Shown here: one piece after another, positions 1-6,045 of the stretch | Layout of the letters: every line of letters begins with the position of its first letter | Position numbering within the stretch: the stretch's first letter is position 1 | Virus record (IMG/VR): IMGVR_UViG_3300031746_005935 | Location: 1-23,108 of that record | Direction: 5' to 3' (one strand) | Source: a virus | DNA: 23,108 bases | Translations under genes and position numbers: made by a program | The notes under the pieces: generated by a model | The model's input: the letters and a program-made list of their open reading frames with translations, nothing else | Databases searched by the model: none | What the model was told of the DNA's origin: nothing

Positions 1-117
1 TAATACATCTTTTACCACACCTAATCTGTCTTTAGCAGCTTCTAATTGCTCATTTAATTTTCTAAGCTCTATCTCTTTATTAAAAAGAACTTCATTATTA
101 TTTTTATAATTAGCCAT
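1..117 (-). CDS. Partial hypothetical protein, C-terminus cut by the window edge
   Basis: An ATG at 115-117 opens a frame of 39 codons that runs without a stop to base 1. The peptide begins MANYKNNNEVLF and continues with a charged stretch (KEIELRKLNEQLEAAKDRL) whose spacing looks like an alpha-helical coiled coil. The ATG lies two bases after the TAG stop of the upstream 533-residue protein (stop, TT, ATG), a spacing that suggests translational coupling with the internal-protein cassette. I do not recognise the family. The start is fairly secure because of the coupling, but the 3' end of the gene lies outside the window. Confidence 0.6.
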   Translation of the reverse strand, partial: MANYKNNNEVLFNKEIELRKLNEQLEAAKDRLGVVKDVL

Positions 118-119
118 AA

Positions 120-1721
120 CTATTCTCCCATTTTCCTATCAACTTTCCTTTGAGCATTTTTAAAATATTCAATAGCTGATTTTGCTTTTTTAGGGATAGT
201 ATTGCCGTTAGTTCTTTTATCATTACGAACTAATTTATAAAATTCTTGAAATATCCTATCTGCTTTTTTTAAATTACCGTCACCAATTGCAACAGTAATA
301 TTTTTATCAAATCTATATTCACCTGGACTTACTGCTACAGGTTGTTTTTTAGTGAGTTCGGTTTTAATATGTACCGGAACTTTCTCGTAAGCTTCATGAA
401 CATCTTTGTTTTTATAAATATAGTTTTTTAAATTATCTAATTCCTGATATCCGGCATCAGTATGACCATCTCCAAGACCGGAAGTAACATCAGCAGGCAT
501 AATATAATCACCAACATCATAATCATCATGTATATTATCTTGTTGCCCTTTGCCATCTCCTATTATCCCACCGCTTTTATCTTCAATTCTACCGCCCTGA
601 GCATAATATTGTCCCGTTTTAAATCCATACATAGGACTCATTCCATAAGAAGAACCGATCTCGGTTTGATGGCTATTAAGATAATCACGTTGCGGCTCTT
701 TATGAGCAGTTACATCGACCTTATTGGCACTTGCAAAATAATCATTTACTCGGTTTTTCTTTTCTTGTTCATTTTTATTATAATCATTCATCTGTTGAGT
801 ATATTGTTTCTGCAATTTCAAATTATCTTGATTAGCTTTATATAACATCCCTCCCATTAAAGCTGTTGGAATCATTACTTTCGGTGTAAGCATCGATCCT
901 AATCCTAATGAACCCATTAATCCTGATGAACCTGAAGCAGCTGCAGGAGCAGCAGCTGTAGCGGCATTTTGTGCTTGAATACTAGCATTTGCAGTTGTAG
1001 CACCAGCAGCACCTCCAGCACCTCCAAATAAACTACCGAGCGCAGGAGCGGCTAATGACCCAAGTCCACCAAATGCAGCAGCTTTTAATGCATCTTTTGG
1101 TTTTCCTCCGAAAGCCATATGTCCAAGTCCTGCCCCTGCTGCTGTTGCAAGTCCACTACCAAGCACACCTAAGGCAGACCCGGTTAAAGCCCCTCCAAGA
1201 GCTGGCCCGGCTAAACCTCCTAAAAGAGCGCCGATTAGAGGAAGGAAATATTGCCGTTTTCCGTCTTTAGGATTAACACTTGAGAATCCTCGTACTTCAT
1301 CAAAAAAATCTAACATGTTAGAGGGACATAAACATATTTCAGTATCACCACCAACGCCCTGGGACGCTTCTACAGTAGCTAGAGGACTTTCTGGCTGGAT
1401 AGTTGTTTTATCTTTGTTTTCTTCTGTAAACTCATCTAAAGCGTATTCTACTTCACTATCATCTACTTGATGTTCATTTAAATTCTCAACAATCTGTCTT
1501 ACTAAACGTAAATAAGTAGGATCGGAAAATAATTCCGCTAAAGGCATGAATGAACGGATATTACCATGTTCAGGCAAACGGACTTCATTACCTTGAAGAG
1601 AATTAAGTAATTCTACTTCTTTTAAATTAAAATGAGCTTCTTCAGGCACAACTCCACCTGATTTAGCCATTTGGGGATATTTATGTTTTGTTAAAATCTC
1701 TCTTAAAAGCTCTTCTTGCAT
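120..1721 (-). CDS. Putative internal/ejection virion protein, Gly/Ala-rich (533 aa)
   Basis: What is seen: residues 1-160 are mostly polar and helical-looking; 158-295 are very rich in Gly and Ala with hydrophobic runs (for example FLPLIGALLGGLAGPALGG) that could insert in a membrane; 296-330 are charged and Gln/Asn/Lys-rich; the C-terminal third is beta-like. Residues 384-434 hold a Gly/Asp-rich motif (GDGKGQQDN, then DYIMPADV, GLGDG) echoed at 448-499 (SPGEYRF, AIGDG). I remember a similar motif, followed by KR...IPKKAK, near the C-termini of unannotated podophage virion proteins. Residues 35-160 resemble residues 25-140 of the 537-residue protein two genes upstream. The start has AGAGGAT 6 bases before the ATG. 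A tape-measure-like or T7 gp14/gp15-like DNA-ejection role is inferred from composition and position only. Confidence 0.6.
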   Translation of the reverse strand: MQEELLREILTKHKYPQMAKSGGVVPEEAHFNLKEVELLNSLQGNEVRLPEHGNIRSFMPLAELFSDPTYLRLVRQIVENLNEHQVDDSEVEYALDEFTEENKDKTTIQPESPLATVEASQGVGGDTEICLCPSNMLDFFDEVRGFSSVNPKDGKRQYFLPLIGALLGGLAGPALGGALTGSALGVLGSGLATAAGAGLGHMAFGGKPKDALKAAAFGGLGSLAAPALGSLFGGAGGAAGATTANASIQAQNAATAAAPAAASGSSGLMGSLGLGSMLTPKVMIPTALMGGMLYKANQDNLKLQKQYTQQMNDYNKNEQEKKNRVNDYFASANKVDVTAHKEPQRDYLNSHQTEIGSSYGMSPMYGFKTGQYYAQGGRIEDKSGGIIGDGKGQQDNIHDDYDVGDYIMPADVTSGLGDGHTDAGYQELDNLKNYIYKNKDVHEAYEKVPVHIKTELTKKQPVAVSPGEYRFDKNITVAIGDGNLKKADRIFQEFYKLVRNDKRTNGNTIPKKAKSAIEYFKNAQRKVDRKMGE

Positions 1722-1741
1722 TATTATCCTCTAAATTATTA

Positions 1742-2059
1742 TTAATTGTGTCCCAAATGTCTTTTTATTAACTCTTGAGCAAGTTTTGTTCCATGATTAA
1801 TTAACTTAGGAGCTTCTTCTACGATATGATGAGCACCGGAATGAATATATTCGGGAATTTTTCTAATTTGATTACCAATAACTTCAGAGGATACAGAAGG
1901 TAAATGATTTTTTATTTTTTTAAGAACTGCACTAGAAGAATCATAAATATCTCCACCGAAACTATGTTCTTGATAAGCTTTTTCAATTAAATTATGAACA
2001 TGTCCGCCATGAGCATAATTACTAGTTTTAGCTTTTATATTGCATTTATAATTTATCAT
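1742..2059 (-). CDS. Hypothetical small protein of the internal-protein cassette (105 aa)
   Basis: A 105-residue basic, His-rich protein lying between two large Gly/Ala-rich proteins. Near its N-terminus is YAHGGHVHNLIEKAY, similar to YAQGGRIEDKSGG in the protein encoded just downstream. The rest (about 35-105) is predicted by eye to be amphipathic helix with KKIKNHLP, IRKIPEYIHSGAHHI and ELIKRHLGHN. No catalytic motif or clear membrane segment is visible. An AGGA lies upstream of the ATG at 2057-2059. Gaps to both neighbours are about 20 bases, so it is probably co-transcribed. I do not recognise the family; a minor virion or ejection protein is a guess from context. Confidence 0.55.
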   Translation of the reverse strand: MINYKCNIKAKTSNYAHGGHVHNLIEKAYQEHSFGGDIYDSSSAVLKKIKNHLPSVSSEVIGNQIRKIPEYIHSGAHHIVEEAPKLINHGTKLAQELIKRHLGHN

Positions 2060-2080
2060 GATTATTTTTCCTAATTCATA

Positions 2081-3694
2081 TTAATCAAAAGGATTAGTAC
2101 TAGCAAAAGGATTACGTCCAACATTACTAGAAGATATATCGTCAAAAGGATTTTTTCCGATATTACGAGTAGGAGTAGTTCGTAAATTAATATTTCTAAA
2201 AGGTATGTCTGCAAACTCTTGAGGATTTACTTGAATATTATTGGGAGGAGTAGAAGACATATCCGGTGTTTTATTAAATCTAGGAATTGTAGGAAGTTTA
2301 TTATAAGCTGCATTTCCAGCACTATAAATATTATTTCCTAGATTAGATGCAGCAGTTGAAGTAGTGTCATAAACTTTTTTTCCAAGGCCATAAGCTGCGT
2401 TTCCAAGCCCTTGTGCAGCCCCATAAGCTGCATTTCCAAGACCGGAAGCTGCATTATATGCTGCATTTCCAAAGTTAGATGCAGCATCATATGCTTTATT
2501 TCCTATTCCTGAAAATGAAGGGAATTTTGAATTAGAAGATTGATTAGGGTTTTGTGGATTAGAATTAATTCCAGGTGCATTGCCACCGCCACCACCTATA
2601 TAATTATAAAAATTATCTGCTAATTCAATTCCTTTGTTTCTACCTTTAGAAGCAGCAGCATTATATGCCATATTACCTGCAATATTTCCTGCAATAGGAG
2701 CTGCAAGATGCCCTATAAGAGGAATTCCAGCAGCTAAATTTTGACCGACTTTTTGACCGACAAACTGTCCTCCTAATCCTCCAATCGCGCCGCCTATTGG
2801 TGCTGCAATTCCTCGCATTACATTTTGTATTAATCCTGGTTTAGATGCTTCATTACCTTGCATACTAGAAGAATTTCCGTTATTAAAAGCACCATAAGCA
2901 GCTTTTCCAACGTTATATATATCTCCAAGACCATATGCATTACCTGTGCCTTTATATAAATCATTTGCAACACTATAAGCTGCGTTTCCAACTTTTGGAG
3001 CTACATATGAAGCTGCATTATAAGCTGCGTTTCCAAGCCCTTGTGCAGCCCCATAAGCTGCATTTCCAAGACCGGAAGCTGCATTATATGCTGCGTTTTT
3101 TACTCCTGAAAGTGATGGAAGTCCCCAAGCAGAAGATTGACTAGGATCTCCAACTATATCACCATAAGCATGACCTTCTCTAGGTGGCGTAGACATTTCA
3201 TTTAACATTTGAGGAGGAGTTGATGTTTGTGATTCTTTTCTCATAGAATCTTTAATAGGTCTAAATGCATTATTTAAACCATCAAACATATTACCAAGAT
3301 GATATTCTTTATGACCTGTATGAGCATTAGTTGTGCCTAAAGAATAACTATCATCTAAAAATTTAACTAATTCATCAGGCACTAAAGATAATTCGGAATT
3401 TTCTCCTGAACCATTATGTTTTAATGTATTAATATAATCATTAATGACACCGCCATTAGCTTTTTTTTTCTCTAATTGACTTTTTAAATGAATAGCAATA
3501 TTAGGTTGTGCAAATAATGTTTTTAATTTTGAAAAATCATGCTCAACATCTTCATTATGAACTAAATGATGTAAATTACGAAGACCTTTTACAGAATCAT
3601 TGTCTAAATGCACAGGAGTAGAACCGGTTTGATGACCAAAATGTCTGATCATATTTAAATGATCATTATTATCTAAATTCATAGATTGTCTCAT
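2081..3694 (-). CDS. Putative internal/ejection virion protein with GNAAY repeats and C-terminal NPF motifs (537 aa)
   Basis: The first 145 residues resemble the N-terminal part of the 533-residue protein downstream: LKTLFAQPNIAIHL matches LAELFSDPTYLRLV, and SELSLVPDELVKFLDD matches TEICLCPSNMLDFFDE. Residues 197-270 and 395-465 are arrays of a degenerate GNAAYxAAxGL repeat. A hydrophobic Gly/Ala block (293-345) separates them. STPP occurs three times in linkers (about 158, 168, 481). The last 25 residues carry three Asn-Pro-Phe motifs (515-517, 528-530, 534-536). Low complexity, size and position suggest an injected or internal virion protein; no enzyme motif is visible. An AAGGAGAG site 7 bases before ATG 3694 supports this start. 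A second ATG at codon 5 is preceded by GAGACAATCT, like the RBS used elsewhere, and is an alternative. Confidence 0.6.
   Translation of the reverse strand: MRQSMNLDNNDHLNMIRHFGHQTGSTPVHLDNDSVKGLRNLHHLVHNEDVEHDFSKLKTLFAQPNIAIHLKSQLEKKKANGGVINDYINTLKHNGSGENSELSLVPDELVKFLDDSYSLGTTNAHTGHKEYHLGNMFDGLNNAFRPIKDSMRKESQTSTPPQMLNEMSTPPREGHAYGDIVGDPSQSSAWGLPSLSGVKNAAYNAASGLGNAAYGAAQGLGNAAYNAASYVAPKVGNAAYSVANDLYKGTGNAYGLGDIYNVGKAAYGAFNNGNSSSMQGNEASKPGLIQNVMRGIAAPIGGAIGGLGGQFVGQKVGQNLAAGIPLIGHLAAPIAGNIAGNMAYNAAASKGRNKGIELADNFYNYIGGGGGNAPGINSNPQNPNQSSNSKFPSFSGIGNKAYDAASNFGNAAYNAASGLGNAAYGAAQGLGNAAYGLGKKVYDTTSTAASNLGNNIYSAGNAAYNKLPTIPRFNKTPDMSSTPPNNIQVNPQEFADIPFRNINLRTTPTRNIGKNPFDDISSSNVGRNPFASTNPFD
2390..2464. 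repeat. 75-bp perfect direct repeat, copy 1
   Basis: Bases 2390-2464 are identical to 3020-3094. Both lie in the GNAAY repeat arrays of the 537-residue protein and encode the same peptide stretch (AASGLGNAAYGAAQGLGNAAY). The copies are exactly 630 bases apart, a multiple of three, so recombination between them would remove 210 codons in frame. Confidence 0.9.
3020..3094. repeat. 75-bp perfect direct repeat, copy 2
   Basis: Second copy of the repeat at 2390-2464, same orientation, identical over 75 bases. The flanks diverge at once (C versus T before, A versus G after), so identity is confined to this block. In the protein it starts near residue 201. Confidence 0.9.
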
Positions 3695-3739
3695 CTTTTC
3701 TCTCCTTTTTATTCCCTTATTCTTTTAATTTTAATCTAT

Positions 3740-3955
3740 TTATTGATATAAGTGAAATTTCTGTATGATATCTCTAACCAACGCAAAAACATGCTTATCT
3801 ACATCCTCAAAATCGGCATATAATGCTTTAGAAAATTGCACCCAATTTTCTTCTATGATTTTTTGAGCTCTATAAGCTATAATCTTATCGTGTTTTATTT
3901 TATCGAGGTTAATTTCTATAGTTATAATTTTTAATTTAGCCATTACAAAACTCAT
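3740..3955 (-). CDS. Hypothetical small protein, KFHLY-tail paralogue 2 (71 aa)
   Basis: A 71-residue, largely helical-looking protein with mixed charge. Its C-terminus (KHVFALVRDIIQKFHLYQ) matches the C-terminus of the upstream neighbour (RHLIDLIKNIVLKFHLY), so the two are probably tandem duplicates. The start codon overlaps the neighbour's stop as TAATG (3953-3957), which favours translational coupling from this first ATG; a second ATG at codon 5 (MAKLKI) is possible. No Shine-Dalgarno site is clear. Function is unknown. It sits between the tail-protein genes and the internal-protein cassette. Confidence 0.6.
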   Translation of the reverse strand: MSFVMAKLKIITIEINLDKIKHDKIIAYRAQKIIEENWVQFSKALYADFEDVDKHVFALVRDIIQKFHLYQ

Positions 3956-4146
3956 TAATATAAATGAAATTTCAATACAATATTCTTAATTAAATCAATT
4001 AAGTGTCTTTTTTTTATGTTAATATCTTTTGAAAACATAACTCTTACAAAAGCTTTGTTTACTCCCGAATTGCGATAAAGAACTTCATTAGTTTTGCTCT
4101 CTATTAAGGAATGCTTTTCCATAAATGTAAGGTTTGTTTTTTTCAT
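3955..4146 (-). CDS. Hypothetical small protein, KFHLY-tail paralogue 1 (63 aa)
   Basis: The chosen start is the ATG at 4144-4146, giving MKKTNLTFMEKHSL. It follows the upstream gene's TAA by two bases (TAA AT ATG), the same junction seen at 4437-4444. The frame stays open further upstream to a TTG near 4206, but that start would overlap the 96-residue gene by 58 bases and has no good ribosome site. The protein is basic and ends in the KFHLY motif shared with its downstream paralogue. Between positions 30 and 63, F-x-R/K-x-M/L-F/Y spacing is also similar. I do not recognise the family. Confidence 0.6.
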   Translation of the reverse strand: MKKTNLTFMEKHSLIESKTNEVLYRNSGVNKAFVRVMFSKDINIKKRHLIDLIKNIVLKFHLY

Positions 4147-4148
4147 AT

Positions 4149-4439
4149 TTATGCTATTGCAAAAAAAGAAGTTGAACTTACTAAAAATAACACCCATTTT
4201 TTCCAATCATCTTTATTCGGATAAGAAAGACGAGTAGGAAGTGGAGTAGCAAAATCTAAATTATTGTTTTTAATAAATTGATTTGCCCATTCCCACCAAT
4301 TATCAACTGTATAATATACAGTGTTAGTTTTATCATTTACTTTAGGAATATCATAATTAGGAAGATCTATACGAAGTTGTGAAGCCCAACTTTCAAAAGT
4401 TGGTAATGTAGGATTCTGAATATAAAATAATTTCGGCAT
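4149..4439 (-). CDS. Hypothetical Trp-rich small protein (96 aa)
   Basis: A 96-residue protein with six Trp residues in two similar units: FESWASQLRIDLPNYDIP (15-32) and NWWEWANQFIKNNN (47-60), then DDWKKWVLFLV (77-87). Short proteins with repeated W..WA motifs and P.P linkers are common beside podophage tail genes in my memory, but they have no assigned function. The last 14 residues are hydrophobic (VLFLVSSTSFFAIA) and could be a short membrane-interacting tail. The ATG follows the propeller gene's TAA by two bases, so it is probably translated by coupling. Whether it is a virion component or a lysis accessory cannot be decided from sequence. Confidence 0.6.
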   Translation of the reverse strand: MPKLFYIQNPTLPTFESWASQLRIDLPNYDIPKVNDKTNTVYYTVDNWWEWANQFIKNNNLDFATPLPTRLSYPNKDDWKKWVLFLVSSTSFFAIA

Positions 4440-4441
4440 AT

Positions 4442-6034
4442 TTATTCTGTAACCTCTGTCGGTTGAGGGCGTTTATCTCCAGCAGCTAATACTGCTTGAG
4501 TTCTTCCTAATATAAAATCACCATCAACTTCATTAGATGTAAATTCTATAGCCCATATTCTTGCCATTCTATCTTCATTATCAATGTCAGTCTTTTCAAT
4601 AGTAGGAGTTATGATGTAGTACTTTGAATAAATAGGAGGAGTATTAGGCCATGCTTTCCGGAGTATTCTAAATTTAATATTACCGGTTTGAACAAAATCA
4701 TTTTCTAAACGTTTTAAGATAGTACAAACATCAGTATTGGGATTATCTTTTGGAAAAGAAAAATATTTAGTAACAATACGTGATTTTATTGCGTAAACAT
4801 CATTATATATGATTTGATTTACTCCATACTCATGCATCCATATCCCATAAGTCTTCACAGGGACTCCCATTACAGGAGGAATAAAAGGATCTACTGAAGA
4901 CGTTGCTGCTGCAAGTAATGGATAAGGTAAAACAGCACTAGGAGGAAGGCTACAAGTCCTGGATATAGAAGCGTCATAAAAAGTATTATATTCAGTATTA
5001 TATATTAATATTTCGTTGCATTCTGTAGAATTTCCACTAGGCCAATGAAACCAAATTTCAGAATATTTCTTAATAACTGTAGTAAAAATTCTACCTTGAT
5101 ATGCTCTATTTAAATTATTAAAAAAATAATCAGTACTTAAATTATTTGAAAGTTTTTTTACTATACCATCATATAAATAAAATTGTGTATTACCTACCCA
5201 ATAATAAATATTATTGTATTCACAAGAACTATGATTGCTTAATATAGAAATAGTATCATCAAGAATTACTGAACTAAAAGTGTATAAAACAGCATCATAA
5301 GTTGCGCGAATTAATTTATCTACACCCCAAAATAAAAGAGATACATTTATATTATCCCGAATAGTTGCAGCAGTAATAATTTTAGGCGTATTAGCAATAA
5401 TAGCAGTATTGCAACTTGGCCATACTAAAGGATCAGAGGGATCAGACCATTGAATTACGCCAAAATTTCCATAAGCAATAACAAATGGTGTAGCTACTAT
5501 TATCCCTCCTGATGCAATAATTGGTTGAGGAATAGGAGCATTATTCATTATCGGCTCAAAAAGAGCCGTGTCATATGCTCCTCCATAATAAATATTACCT
5601 TCAATAGTATTATTAGTATTAATATCATTAGGTGCAACTTGAGCAAATATTACTGAAAACGGGAGGTTGGTAACTTGATCTAGATAGTTTATTTGATCAA
5701 ATGTCCAAACATTACCAGAAGCAGGAATATAACCAGAAGGAGTTCTGATAATTTCAACACCAATTACTACTCCATTTGAATTAATATTAAGAAAACTAAC
5801 ACCACTTATTTCTCTTCCTAAATAAACATTTACTGTAGCTGAATTATTAAATTCATATAATGTTCTTATAACTTCAGACGTGCCAGAGTATATTAATTTA
5901 TAACCACCCATTTTTTTAGGGCTATTATCATAAAATCTACACCATTGTCCATCAGTATAATATTCAGAATTATAACTAGTATTGTCTCTTTTTATTCCTA
6001 TCTTAGAATCTAAAGGTATTACTATATCCGTCAT
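4442..6034 (-). CDS. P22 gp10-like DNA-stabilisation / tail hub beta-propeller protein (530 aa)
   Basis: Beta-rich throughout, with repeated units of four short strands typical of a propeller. Signature stretches are GGYKLIYSG near residue 44, VIAYGNFGVIQWSDPSDPLVWP (about 185-205), a WGVDKLIRATYD hub-like segment, SCEYNNIYYWVGNTQFYLYDG (about 270-290) and EIWFHWPSGNSTECNEILIYN (about 326-346). P22 gp10 (472 residues) closes the portal channel between the gp4 ring and the needle, and its relatives carry the same 'sDP.dPl.wP' and 'G...f.~dG..v' patterns. Its place downstream of two adaptor genes fits. The ribosome site (AAGG) is weak. Placement in the propeller or tail-hub class is fairly sure; exact orthology to gp10 is an inference. 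Confidence 0.68.
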   Translation of the reverse strand: MTDIVIPLDSKIGIKRDNTSYNSEYYTDGQWCRFYDNSPKKMGGYKLIYSGTSEVIRTLYEFNNSATVNVYLGREISGVSFLNINSNGVVIGVEIIRTPSGYIPASGNVWTFDQINYLDQVTNLPFSVIFAQVAPNDINTNNTIEGNIYYGGAYDTALFEPIMNNAPIPQPIIASGGIIVATPFVIAYGNFGVIQWSDPSDPLVWPSCNTAIIANTPKIITAATIRDNINVSLLFWGVDKLIRATYDAVLYTFSSVILDDTISILSNHSSCEYNNIYYWVGNTQFYLYDGIVKKLSNNLSTDYFFNNLNRAYQGRIFTTVIKKYSEIWFHWPSGNSTECNEILIYNTEYNTFYDASISRTCSLPPSAVLPYPLLAAATSSVDPFIPPVMGVPVKTYGIWMHEYGVNQIIYNDVYAIKSRIVTKYFSFPKDNPNTDVCTILKRLENDFVQTGNIKFRILRKAWPNTPPIYSKYYIITPTIEKTDIDNEDRMARIWAIEFTSNEVDGDFILGRTQAVLAAGDKRPQPTEVTE

Positions 6035-6045
6035 AATTTATGCCT

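Noticed and set aside
462-845. Open frame of 127 codons on the plus strand
   Set aside because: Antisense to the 533-residue protein, Ile-rich low-complexity peptide expected from reading AT-rich coding DNA backwards, and no ribosome site.
3955-4206. Longer start (TTG at about 4204-4206) for the 63-residue KFHLY protein
   Set aside because: It would overlap the 96-residue gene by 58 bases and has no good ribosome site; the ATG at 4146 has a two-base stop-to-start junction like the one at 4437-4444.
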